This document shows positions 39,797 through 48,379 of a stretch of DNA of 64,000 nt, one piece after another. The translations under genes and the position numbers were made by a program. Below the pieces are notes generated by a model that was not told the DNA's origin, made no database searches, and saw nothing but the letters and a program-made list of their open reading frames with translations. Numbering within the stretch: position 1 is the stretch's first letter; each line of letters begins with the position of its first letter. The stretch comes from CAVRUD01 sp963724285. Lineage in GTDB: Bacteria; Chloroflexota; Chloroflexia; Thermomicrobiales; UBA6265. Location of the stretch: positions 151,236-215,235 of the forward strand of contig CAVRUD010000026.1 of the NCBI GenBank assembly GCA_963724285.1, in the 5' to 3' direction.

Positions 39797-40167
39797 CGAC
39801 GCCTCGGCGCGGCCTCGGGACCGCGGGCGAACACCATGCCCGCCGGTACCTGGAAGCGCGAGGATTGCGCTACATCGAATCCAACTGGCGATGCCCCTCC
39901 GGTGAGCTCGATCTCGTCATGCGCGACGGCGACGAACTCGTCTTCGTCGAAGTAAAAACCCGTCACGGCGAAGGCATGGGCCGGGCGGAAGAAGGCGTCT
40001 CGCGGGCGCAATCCCGGCGACTACTGCGCGCCGGGGAGATGTATGTGGCCGGTCATCCCGACGTTCAGGAGCAGATCTGGCGGATCGATCTGGTGGCGAT
40101 CACGCTGGACCGCGGCGGTACTGTCCGCAGGGTGAATCACATCCCGAACGCGATCGGCGAGTGGTAG
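39793..40167 (+). CDS. YraN family (UPF0102) endonuclease-like protein
   Basis: 124 aa. GTAGEHHARRYLEARGLRYI, the PD-(D/E)xK-like core GELDLVMRDGDELVFVEVKT and VSRAQSRRLLRAGEMYVAGH are the UPF0102 signature. Biochemical role is not settled in general. Overlaps rnhB by four bases, a pairing common in bacteria. Confidence 0.92.
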   Translation: MTTPRRGLGTAGEHHARRYLEARGLRYIESNWRCPSGELDLVMRDGDELVFVEVKTRHGEGMGRAEEGVSRAQSRRLLRAGEMYVAGHPDVQEQIWRIDLVAITLDRGGTVRRVNHIPNAIGEW

Positions 40168-40329
40168 CAATCTATTGCGAGTCCTCATTCGTCAATGTCT
40201 TGCAGATAAGGTTGGCATGCTTCTTGGATTACACTCGTCTGGTCCCTAACGGCTGCGGGGCTCGCGAACGGTGGGCCGATGCGTCCGCGCTTCGGTATCC
40301 CCGAAGAGACACCTGAGGAGGGAAGCGGC

Positions 40330-40971
40330 ATGTCCGAGGTACAGCGACGGTGGATCGGCGTTGGCATCGCCATAGCGCTGATCGGAATGGCGGCAATCGG
40401 GGGGCTCACTTCGCGGGCGCAGGATGCCACGCCGGTGAGCCAGGCGCCGGACTCGGCAAGCGCCGAACTCCCTGCTCACATCCACGCGGGCAACTGCGAG
40501 ACCCTCGACCCGAACCCGCTCGCCCCGCTCGCCAGCATCATCTTCATGGGTGCCGAAGCCGAGGACGGAGATTCGCCGGCGACTCCAATGAATGCTACTC
40601 CCGTTGCCGAGGGCGCGATGGGATCTGCGATGGCGATTGAAGCGGGTCACAGCACGACAAATGTTCCCCTGGCGCTAGCCGATATCCTGGCGGCGGAACA
40701 CGCCATCAATGTCCATCTCAGCCCCGAGCAGCCCGAGGTCTATGTTGCCTGCGGTGCGATCGGCGGTGAGCCGGACGCCAACGGTGACCTCTTCATCGGC
40801 CTGCGGGAGCAGAATGGCTCCGAAATCTCCGGGATCGCCTGGCTACATGACAACGGCGACGGCGCCTCGACAACCGTCACGATCATGGTTGCGTCCCAGC
40901 TATCCGAAGAAGCGGTCGGCGAGGATGCCACGCCCGCTGGCGCAACCCCGGAGGCTTCTCCGGCCGCGTAA
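40330..40971 (+). CDS. Secreted protein with Ala/Thr/Pro-rich segments
   Basis: 213 aa from the ATG at 40330 (GAGGAGGG 6 bp before). Signal peptide or anchor WIGVGIAIALIGMAAIGGLT. The mature start AELPAHIHAGNCETLDPNPL has the 'H-x-H-x-G-x-C' pattern seen in secreted proteins of related bacteria. The second half repeats a small beta domain (NVHLSPEQPEVYVACGAIGG, GSEISGIAWLHDNGDGASTT). Ala/Thr/Pro-rich linkers (MNATPVAEGA, EDATPAGATPEASPAA) frame it. Might be a CHRD-like or copper/superoxide-related domain; uncertain. Confidence 0.7.
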   Translation: MSEVQRRWIGVGIAIALIGMAAIGGLTSRAQDATPVSQAPDSASAELPAHIHAGNCETLDPNPLAPLASIIFMGAEAEDGDSPATPMNATPVAEGAMGSAMAIEAGHSTTNVPLALADILAAEHAINVHLSPEQPEVYVACGAIGGEPDANGDLFIGLREQNGSEISGIAWLHDNGDGASTTVTIMVASQLSEEAVGEDATPAGATPEASPAA

Positions 40972-41118
40972 CCGGTCGACGGGCGCATTCATTGGTTGCA
41001 AGGCGGGGCGCGGCGGACACTATCCGCCGCGCCCCGTCGCATTCTGCGCTAAGATCGTTTGGTCGCCCTTGCAGGCGACCACTCCTGCAGAGAGCCCAGA
41101 TGCTTCAGGATTGAACGG

Positions 41119-42360
41119 ATGGCGGTAGATCTCACCACGACACTGGCCGAACGCACCGCGACGCTCAAGGCCGCGACGGCAGAGCATGCCGCCGCGATGG
41201 TCCACTTCGCCCAGCGGCTGATCCAGACGCCCAGCCTTCCGGGCGAGGAGCAGGATGTCGCAAACCTTGCGGCGGACGAAATGCGCCGCATCGGCTACGA
41301 CGACGTCTGGATCGACCGGGCCGGGAGCGTTATCGGCGTGATTCGGGGCGCGAGCGGCGGTCCAACCGTTCAGTTCAATGCCCACATCGACCACGTTTCG
41401 CCGGGCGATCATGCGCTCTGGTCACGTCCCCCGTTCGGTGGAATCATCGAAGGCGGCATCCTCTATGGCAGGGCCGCTTCCGACGTCAAAGGGGCGATGG
41501 CCACCCAGGTCTATCTGGTTCCGGTTCTGAAGGAGGCCGGGTTCCAGCCGGCCGGAGACGTCTACGTCGTGGGCGTGGTCCTCGAAGAGGTCGGCGGACT
41601 GGGTAGCGCCATCCTGGCCAAGGAGATGCCGACCGACTATGCGGTGCTCGCCGAAGCTACCAACAATGGACTTCGTCGGGGCCACCGTGGGCGGACCTTC
41701 TTGAAGGTCTCGTTCACCGGCCTGTCGGTCCACGCCAGCGCGCCCGAGCGCGGCCACAACCCGCACTACGCCTCGGCGCGGTTTCTGCTTGCGCTCGAAG
41801 ACCTGCCGATGGTCCCCGATCCGACGTTTACCGGCTCCAGCGTGGCGCCGACCCTTACCAATACCGACCAGGTCAGCGGCAATGTCACCCCGGGGATCGT
41901 CGACCTCTATCTGGACTGGCGCAACGTTCCAGGCGAGTCTCATGAGGACATAGTCGCCAAACTGACGCCCCTGGCCAACGCCGCGGCAGCGGCGGTCGAG
42001 GGAGTCACCGCGCGGGTTGAGGTGATGGGACGCCCGGTTACCTCGTACACGGGAGTCAGCGACGTGATGCCGCCAACGAACGGCTTCGAGACGCCGGCGG
42101 ATCACCCGCTCGTCCTCGGGGCGCGGGCATCGCTGGAGGCGACGTTGGGTCGCCCGGTTGACGTCGGAACCTGGACCTTTGCCACCGACGGCGGGCATCT
42201 CAACCGTCATGGGATCACCACGATCGGGTTTGCCCCAGGCGAGGAACGCTTTGCCCACACGATCCACGACCAGTGCGACATCGCCAAGATGCACGAGGCG
42301 CTGCTCGGCAATGCCGCCCTCGCGCTCGACCTGACCGCGCTGCCGAAAGGCGCCGCATGA
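41119..42360 (+). CDS. M20 family metallopeptidase/deacylase
   Basis: 413 aa from the ATG at 41119; the longer frame to 41059 has no ribosome site. Two-zinc hydrolase: His-x-Asp in VQFNAHIDHVSPGD, bridging Asp in LYGRAASDVKGAMATQVYLV, Glu-Glu in VVLEEVGGLG and C-terminal His in FAHTIHDQCDIA. The dimerisation lid runs at about 195-305. Likely ArgE/DapE/YgeY-like activity on N-acyl amino acids or peptides. Its stop overlaps the Mog-like gene by ATGA. Confidence 0.9.
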   Translation: MAVDLTTTLAERTATLKAATAEHAAAMVHFAQRLIQTPSLPGEEQDVANLAADEMRRIGYDDVWIDRAGSVIGVIRGASGGPTVQFNAHIDHVSPGDHALWSRPPFGGIIEGGILYGRAASDVKGAMATQVYLVPVLKEAGFQPAGDVYVVGVVLEEVGGLGSAILAKEMPTDYAVLAEATNNGLRRGHRGRTFLKVSFTGLSVHASAPERGHNPHYASARFLLALEDLPMVPDPTFTGSSVAPTLTNTDQVSGNVTPGIVDLYLDWRNVPGESHEDIVAKLTPLANAAAAAVEGVTARVEVMGRPVTSYTGVSDVMPPTNGFETPADHPLVLGARASLEATLGRPVDVGTWTFATDGGHLNRHGITTIGFAPGEERFAHTIHDQCDIAKMHEALLGNAALALDLTALPKGAA

Positions 42361-42907
42361 GCCAGGCCGATCCAAACGTTGCGCCCGCCAGCGCCTCCGT
42401 CGCCGAGCACCGGGCCGCCGCCACCGATCGGGTGCGCTGCGCCATCCTAACGGTCAGTGATACCCGCACCGAGAAGACGGACACGAGCGGGATCCTGATC
42501 AAGCAGCTCCTGCGAGATTCCGAACACCCCGTCGTCGACTATCGGATCGTGCCGGATGAGCCGGGGCAGATCGGACCGCTCCTGGACGAGTGGACGGCGA
42601 ATCCAGAGATCCAGGTGATCATTTCGAATGGGGGCACCGGGATTGCCGCGCGCGACACCACGTACGATGTCGTTGCGGGAAAGATCGGCAAGCGCCTGGA
42701 TGGCTTTGGGGAACTCTTTCGGATGTTGAGCTGGTCCGAGGTCGGCGCTGCGGCGATGCTCTCTCGGGCTGTCGCCGGGGTGATCGACCAGACGGTGATT
42801 TTTCCCTACCCGGCAGCTCGAACGCAGTCCGCCTCGGCATGGAGAAGTTGATCCTGCCGGAAATGGCACACGTCGTCTACGAAATCAACAAGCAGCTTGC
42901 GCCATGA
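42357..42907 (+). CDS. MoaB/Mog-like molybdopterin adenylyltransferase family protein, frameshifted
   Basis: Molybdenum-cofactor biosynthesis family. VRCAILTVSDTRTEKTDTSG, IIVSNGGTGIAARDTTYDVV-like IIISNGGTGIAARDTTYDVV and LFRMLSWSEVGAAAMLSRAV are typical of MoaB. The frame breaks near 42803 in a run of T. One more T restores FSLPGSSNAVRLGMEKLILP and EMAHVVYEINKQLAP. Starts inside the M20 stop. Because the break sits in a homopolymer, a sequencing error is likely. About 183 aa when restored. Confidence 0.85.
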
Positions 42908-42958
42908 ATGTGAATGCTATGGATGAGCAGGTGATGAGCGGAATCGGGGATTGCACAC

Positions 42959-42979
42959 GGGCGCCGGGTACCGGCGCCC
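42959..42979. repeat. Perfect palindrome GGGCGCCGG-GTA-CCGGCGCCC
   Basis: 9-bp arms with a 3-bp loop between the MoaB-like gene and hisS; no T tract. Confidence 0.5.
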
Positions 42980-43061
42980 CGGCCCATGGATGCTGACTGG
43001 TAGATGAGATTCTCCCTTCGAATGGGCGCAACGTGACGCCACGAGATTGGAAAGCCAAAAC

Positions 43062-44426
43062 ATGACGGACACCACGATATCACCGACGACAAGCGCCAAG
43101 CCGGGCACGCGGAAGCCGCAGGTCCTCAAGGGCTTCCGCGATTACATGCCGTCCCAGATGCTGCTGCGCCAGCGCATCATCGGCACCTTCCGCGAGATCT
43201 TCGAGCGGCACGGCTTCGAACCGCTCGACACGCCCGCCCTCGAGTATTTGGAGATCCTGACGGGCAAGGCCGGCGAGAACGAGAAGCTGATGTATCGCTT
43301 CGAGGATGCCGGCGGCCGCGAAGTGGGGATGCGCTACGACCTGACCGTGCCCCTGGCCCGGGTGGCTGCGATGCACCAGAACGATATCGTCCTGCCGTTC
43401 AAGCGCTACCACATCGCCCCGGTCTGGCGGGCCGAGAAGCCGCAGCGGGGACGCGGTCGCGAGTTCTGGCAGTGCGACGCCGATATCGTCGGCAGCACGA
43501 GCCAGCTCGCCGACGCCGAGGCGATCGCCGTGATGGCCGAAGCCCTGGCGGCAATCGGTCTTCCCCAGGCGACGATCAAGATCAATCACCGCAAGCTCCT
43601 CACCGCCCTGGCGCTCCTCTCCGGCGTCGATGCCGATCGGGCGGGCAGCGTCTACCGCGCGATCGACAGGCTAGACAAGGTCGGGGCTGAGGGCGTGCAG
43701 CGCGAACTGGTCGATCTTGGCGTCGCGGAGAGCGCGGCGGCGAACATCCTCGATCTGGTTACCCGAACAGGCGAGCCCGACACGTTGCTTTCGACGCTCC
43801 GCGACGAGCTAACGAATGTGCCCGGAGCGATCGAGGCAATCGACGACCTGGAACGCGTCTTCGACTATCTGGCGCAACTCGGAGTTCCGGCGGCGGCGTA
43901 CTCGCTGGATCTGGCGCTGGCCCGGGGAATTGACTATTACACCGGTCCGGTCTTTGAAGCGGCGGTCGAGCAACCGAAGATCGGCTCGGTGGGAGGCGCC
44001 GGGCGCTACGACGATCTGATCGGCACCTTCCTGGGCCGTCCGGTTCCGGCGACCGGAATGTCCCTGGGCATGGAACGGATCATCGAGGTGGTGCAGGAGT
44101 TCTCGCTGCTGCCGGTCAAGGGAACCGTCGTCGACGTCTTCGTGGCGGCCTTCCCGGAGACATTGGGCAGCGCGGCCGGGATCGCCCGGGACCTACGCGC
44201 AGCCGGGCATCGGGTGGACCTGACCCTCCTGCCCAACCGTGGGATAGGGGACCAGCTCAAATACGCCGGCCGCAAGGGCGTTCCGGTGGCCGTGATCGCC
44301 GGTGAGTCCGAACTGGCGGCAGGCACGATCGCGGTCAAGGACCTGATTTCGGGTGAACAACGCACTGTCCCCCTGATCGAACTGCCAGGTGCGGTTCGCG
44401 GACTTCTCGGGGAGAATCCCGCATAG
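43062..44426 (+). CDS. hisS: Histidyl-tRNA synthetase
   Basis: 454 aa from the ATG at 43062. Class II synthetase charging tRNA(His). LKGFRDYMPSQMLLRQRIIG, motif 1 IFERHGFEPLDTPALEYLE, motif 2 YHIAPVWRAEKPQRGRGREF, histidine motifs LARGIDYYTGPVFE and GSVGGAGRYDDLIG, motif 3 PATGMSLGMERI. The C-terminal anticodon-binding domain begins TVVDVFVAAFPETLG. Intact. I found no T-box in the 154 bp upstream. Confidence 0.97.
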   Translation: MTDTTISPTTSAKPGTRKPQVLKGFRDYMPSQMLLRQRIIGTFREIFERHGFEPLDTPALEYLEILTGKAGENEKLMYRFEDAGGREVGMRYDLTVPLARVAAMHQNDIVLPFKRYHIAPVWRAEKPQRGRGREFWQCDADIVGSTSQLADAEAIAVMAEALAAIGLPQATIKINHRKLLTALALLSGVDADRAGSVYRAIDRLDKVGAEGVQRELVDLGVAESAAANILDLVTRTGEPDTLLSTLRDELTNVPGAIEAIDDLERVFDYLAQLGVPAAAYSLDLALARGIDYYTGPVFEAAVEQPKIGSVGGAGRYDDLIGTFLGRPVPATGMSLGMERIIEVVQEFSLLPVKGTVVDVFVAAFPETLGSAAGIARDLRAAGHRVDLTLLPNRGIGDQLKYAGRKGVPVAVIAGESELAAGTIAVKDLISGEQRTVPLIELPGAVRGLLGENPA

Positions 44427-44521
44427 AGGTTTGCGCGGCCGCGCTCACTGCTGGGTAGGCCGCGCAGCCACGATTTACGGTCGCGACGCGTTCGATCTGA
44501 CGCAGGAGTGTTCTACACCTG

Positions 44522-45238
44522 ATGACCGACACACCCAATTCCACCGACGAGTTCCCGTACGACTCCTACATGGTCGTGGTCGCCCATCCAGATGACCTCG
44601 AATTCTCATGCGGCGGCACGATCGCCAAGCTGGGGCGGCTCGACAAGCGCATCGTGCTCGTCCAGGTGACCTCGGGCAACCGGGGAACCTCGGACCGCAG
44701 CGTGCGGCCTGAGGAGATCTCGGCCCGGCGTGAACTGGAGGCGTCAGAAGCCGCGAGGCGGCTCAACATCTCTGAGGTAGTTTTCCTGCGCTACCCGGAT
44801 GGCGAGGTTCCGCACGATATCGCCCTGCGCGGAGATATCGTGCGCCAGATCCGCAAGCACCAGCCGGACGTGGTCATCACCCACGACGGCTTCCGGCCGT
44901 ATGCCCTCCATCCGGATCACCGGCACGTTGGCATGGCCACGACCGATGCCGTCTACCCCTGCGCCCGCGATCCCTGGGCCTACCCGGAGCACTTTGATGA
45001 GGGGTACGACACCTGGAAGGTGGCCGAACTCTGGTTCACCGGACCGGAGCACCCGGACAAGTACGTCGATATCACCGATTCAATCGACGGCAAGATCGAG
45101 GCGCTGAAGGCCCACGTGTCCCAGGTCGGCGACGGCGAGACGCTGATGGAGCGGTTAGCGGAGCGCGCTCGCGAGGTCGCCCAGGACCAGCCCTTTGAGA
45201 TGGCTGAGGCCTTCAAAGTCGTCCAGTTGCGCCGGTAG
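44522..45238 (+). CDS. PIG-L family deacetylase (LmbE-like)
   Basis: 238 aa. Zinc-binding VVVAHPDDLEFSCGGTIAKL (AHPDD) with the third ligand in HPDHRHVGMATTDAV. The family removes N-acetyl groups from GlcNAc derivatives, as in mycothiol or bacillithiol synthesis and similar. AGGAG lies about 14 bp upstream of the ATG. galK follows 16 bp later on the same strand, suggesting sugar metabolism in common. Confidence 0.92.
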   Translation: MTDTPNSTDEFPYDSYMVVVAHPDDLEFSCGGTIAKLGRLDKRIVLVQVTSGNRGTSDRSVRPEEISARRELEASEAARRLNISEVVFLRYPDGEVPHDIALRGDIVRQIRKHQPDVVITHDGFRPYALHPDHRHVGMATTDAVYPCARDPWAYPEHFDEGYDTWKVAELWFTGPEHPDKYVDITDSIDGKIEALKAHVSQVGDGETLMERLAERAREVAQDQPFEMAEAFKVVQLRR

Positions 45239-45254
45239 TGCTGAGGGAGCGGGC

Positions 45255-46505
45255 GTGACAAGCGGCGAGCATCAGCCGGTGGAACGCATCAGCGCGGTAC
45301 CGGCGTACACCCGGGCGATGACGGCGGGGTTGTCGGCATTCGGCCCCACATGGCGACCGGGCGTGGGATCGGTGGCGTCCGGCCGGATCGAATTGCTCGG
45401 CAATCACCTCGATTACAACGGCGGGCCGGTCCTCGCGGGCGCCATCGATCGGCGGGTGGTAGTGCTCCTCGACGAGGGGGGCACCCCGGGCACCGTAACG
45501 ATCGTCGCCGCCGATGCTGAGAACGCCACAACCGAACTCCAGATCGATGCCCTACGGGATTGGGCGAATGCCGGCGCGCCAGGCGAGCCCTTCGACTACG
45601 CCCGTGGTCTGCTCGCCGCGATTCTGGCCAATGGCACCCACAGACCCCGCGCTGGAGTGCGACTTTCGTTCGCGGGCGATGTCCCGATCGGGTTCGGAGT
45701 CTCATCATCTGCCGCCCTCTGTGTTGCCCTGACGATGGCCCTTGTGCCGGACGAATTGACCTTCAAGGAGACGGTGCTACTGGCTCAGGCGGCCGAACAC
45801 CGGGCCGGGACGCCATGCGGCACGATGGACCAATCGGCGTCGGTGGCCGGTGGCGTCATCCGGTACGACGGCGCCACGCTGACCGTTGAGCAGTTGCAAC
45901 CCGATCTGGGCGACTATGTCTTTGCGGTAGCCGATTCGGCCGTGGATCGTTCGCTCGGCGCCTCCGCGTATCCAACTCGGGTCCAGGAAGCGAACCAGAT
46001 CCGGACGTTGGCCAGCGAGACGCTCGGCTACCCGGTCGAGCATCCGGCGCAATTGAACAGGGCGGCGCTCGATCGCCTCACAATGGGCGATCGGCCGGTG
46101 CTGAATGCCGAACTCGCGGCCCGGCTGCGCCACATCGTCTCGGAAACCGAGCGGGTTGAAGCGGGGATGACTGCGCTCCGGGCAGCCAACTGGCAGGAGT
46201 TCGGTCGCCTGATGACCGAATCCGGCCGTTCCTCCGCGACGGACTACGACATAAGCCATCCTCGGGTTGAGGAGCTCGTCAGGGAGATCCTGGCGGTGGA
46301 TGGAGTCCTTGGGGCGCGCATGATGGGGGGAGGCGGCGGAGGCACAGCCCTGACGCTGCTGCGCAAGGACCGGCTAGGCACCCTGGAGACAGCCCTCCGC
46401 GGAGGCTACTACCAGCGATATGGCCTGGCAGATCGCCCGGGCGTCATCCAACCCTGTGCCTTTGCCGGACCGGCGCACGTCGTGACGGATATCGCCTCAG
46501 GCTGA
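45255..46505 (+). CDS. galK: Galactokinase
   Basis: 416 aa from the GTG at 45255 (GAGGGAGC 6 bp before). GHMP kinase that phosphorylates galactose at C1. The galactokinase signature is GRIELLGNHLDYNGGPVLAG, the ATP loop VPIGFGVSSSAALCVAL, the catalytic Asp region GTPCGTMDQSASVAGG and motif 3 GARMMGGGGGGTALTL. Other Leloir genes are not nearby. The last nine bases overlap the end of the convergent gene at 46497. Confidence 0.92.
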   Translation: MTSGEHQPVERISAVPAYTRAMTAGLSAFGPTWRPGVGSVASGRIELLGNHLDYNGGPVLAGAIDRRVVVLLDEGGTPGTVTIVAADAENATTELQIDALRDWANAGAPGEPFDYARGLLAAILANGTHRPRAGVRLSFAGDVPIGFGVSSSAALCVALTMALVPDELTFKETVLLAQAAEHRAGTPCGTMDQSASVAGGVIRYDGATLTVEQLQPDLGDYVFAVADSAVDRSLGASAYPTRVQEANQIRTLASETLGYPVEHPAQLNRAALDRLTMGDRPVLNAELAARLRHIVSETERVEAGMTALRAANWQEFGRLMTESGRSSATDYDISHPRVEELVREILAVDGVLGARMMGGGGGGTALTLLRKDRLGTLETALRGGYYQRYGLADRPGVIQPCAFAGPAHVVTDIASG

Positions 46506-46811
46506 GAGCGCCAGCTTCGACTTTCGCTTGATATCGCGGATGCCTCTCCGCCGGTTGCGGTAGGCGGTCGTCAGGTGGAGTCCGGTACCAGGATCGAGCA
46601 CCAGGACCGTACCCTCCAACCGGCGCAAGCGATCGTCGCGCAGGTCGCCATCGGGAATATCGCGCAGACCAAGGTGGATAAAGAGGGCTTTGCCCGCGTG
46701 GAGCCTGCGACCATGGGCGCACACGTAGTCCACATCGTCGGGGCTGAGGTTGCGCCGGGCGAGGCGCTGGTTGGCATGCCGGGAGACAAACGCCACGCGA
46801 TGATCGCGCAT
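46497..46811 (-). CDS. Small DUF4258-like protein
   Basis: 104 aa from the ATG at 46811, with AAGGAG 6 bp upstream. MRDHRVAFVSRHANQRLARR, LSPDDVDYVCAHGRRLHAG, and LEGTVLVLDPGTGLHLTTAYRN-type strands resemble DUF4258 proteins, a RelE-like fold sometimes linked with toxin-antitoxin pairs. No partner gene is adjacent. The basic C-terminus RNRRRGIRDIKRKSKLALSA could bind RNA or DNA. Convergent with galK. Confidence 0.65.
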   Translation of the reverse strand: MRDHRVAFVSRHANQRLARRNLSPDDVDYVCAHGRRLHAGKALFIHLGLRDIPDGDLRDDRLRRLEGTVLVLDPGTGLHLTTAYRNRRRGIRDIKRKSKLALSA

Positions 46812-46984
46812 TGGCTTCTCCTTCCCCAGCGAGAATCGACGGTCCCAAGCGTCGCCGAGATCGCTGAAGCCAACGGGTTCACCGAAGAGGGAAGGCGAAT
46901 ACCTCCCTGAGCGGTGTACGTACATTACCGTTCAGCGAACGTTCTGTCAACCCGATAGGACGTACCGATAAGTACGGGGAATGC

Positions 46985-47971
46985 CTAGTACCCAGCTACC
47001 CCATCGACGACGTTGTGCAGCGGTTCGCCTGCCTGGAACCGGGCGATATTGGTTTCCAGGATTGCCAGGATTCTTTCCCAATATCGGGGCGTTGAGCCGG
47101 ACGTGTGCGCCGTGATCATGACGTTCTCCATCGCCCAGAGGGGAGAGTCCGCGGGCAACGGTTCCGGGTCCGTGACGTCCAATCCGGCCCCGGCGACAGC
47201 GCCTTCGTCTAGCGCCTTGATCAGGGCGTCCTGGTCGATGATCTGGCCCCGGCCGACGTTGTAGATGTGTACGGTGGGCTTCAACCGCGCCAGCATGGCC
47301 GCGTCGAAGAGGCGGTTAGTTTCGGGAGTCAGGGGCAGACAGATAGCGACGTGGTCGGCGGATGGAAGGGCGTCCGCCAGGTCCGAAACCGGGTAGACCT
47401 TCGCGAAGGTTGCCGGCGCCGGCAGTTCGACGCGGCGCCGCACACCGTTGACCACCATCCCCAGCCCCCGTGCCCGCTCCGCCAGGCCCTGACCGATGTC
47501 GCCCATGCCGACCACGAGCAGTTCCTGTTGGCCCAACTCGAAGATGCGGCTGCGGACCGGCATTTCGAACCAATCACCCGCCGGTGGGTGGCGGAGCAAC
47601 CAGGGCAGTTGACGGGCGAAGGCGAGCATCATCGCCAGGATGTGTTCGGCGATGTTGGCGGCGTGGACGCCGCTGGCGTTCGTTACCACGATGTTGCGGG
47701 CCGCGAGGTCGGCAAACGGCATCCGTTCGACACCTGCGGCAAAGCTCTGCAACCACTTGAGCCGGGGCGCGGCCGCGATCTGTTCTGGCGTGAGATGCCA
47801 GGCGATTACGGCGTCTGCGTCTGGCAAGTGGGGGTCCATCTCTTCGAACGGGGCCCGGATGAAGGTAATCTCGGGGTACTTCTCCCGCAGGTTTGCCAGG
47901 TGCTCATCAGGAATCGGGACGCCAAAGAGCAGGGTTTCGATCGGACCGGCGCCGCCCATCTGACTTGTCAT
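46985..47971 (-). CDS. D-2-hydroxyacid dehydrogenase (NAD-binding)
   Basis: 328 aa. The Rossmann domain VVGMGDIGQGLAERARGLGM is inserted in the flanking substrate domain. Catalytic Arg in NVGRGQIIDQDALIKAL, Glu in DVTDPEPLPADSPLW and His in MITAHTSGSTPRYWER. GhrA/PdxB-like reductase of 2-keto acids such as glyoxylate or hydroxypyruvate; exact substrate open. Isolated gene. Confidence 0.92.
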   Translation of the reverse strand: MTSQMGGAGPIETLLFGVPIPDEHLANLREKYPEITFIRAPFEEMDPHLPDADAVIAWHLTPEQIAAAPRLKWLQSFAAGVERMPFADLAARNIVVTNASGVHAANIAEHILAMMLAFARQLPWLLRHPPAGDWFEMPVRSRIFELGQQELLVVGMGDIGQGLAERARGLGMVVNGVRRRVELPAPATFAKVYPVSDLADALPSADHVAICLPLTPETNRLFDAAMLARLKPTVHIYNVGRGQIIDQDALIKALDEGAVAGAGLDVTDPEPLPADSPLWAMENVMITAHTSGSTPRYWERILAILETNIARFQAGEPLHNVVDGVAGY

Positions 47972-48111
47972 GGATTTGACCCTTCCCGAACCACGGCACT
48001 GTTCCGCCGATGCGCGTCTACGAATCAGCAGAATAGCAGGCGACGCCCATGTATTCTCGGCGAGACCCGGCTGCGGCCCTCACCGGAATTAATGATTTTG
48101 GCGACCAGGTT

Positions 48112-48222
48112 AAATGGGTAAGACCCGCCTTACGCGTGCGGTGGCGACTGAACTCGCTGATGCATGCGCCAACGGCTCCAGGCTATTCGACCTGGCACCC
48201 GTCGCCACCACCGCAGCCTGGC
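48112..48222 (+). pseudogene. Fragment of an NB-ARC/STAND ATPase
   Basis: About 35 codons read (G)KTRLTRAVATELADACANGS, RLFDLAPVATT. This is the Walker A end and following strand of a regulator like those at 48380 and 61227 (compare GVGKTRLAIDAARTAAPAFP). It has no start domain and no continuation. A scar left next to the TIR gene. Confidence 0.6.
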
Positions 48223-48379
48223 GCACGGCTCGACGGTCAAAAGACTCGATTCCGATCGTGAAGATGATCGGCAATCGTACGGGTGGGCGCGTTAGTTCAT
48301 CTCCGCCACCGACGGGTACCGTAAACTGGGGGCATCCGCCCGACCGCCGCACGTCTCGCTTCCGTCGCAGGAGCCGCCC

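Noticed and set aside
42908..43061. T-box leader before hisS
   Set aside because: No T-box consensus, specifier loop or terminator/antiterminator pair seen; only one GC-rich palindrome.
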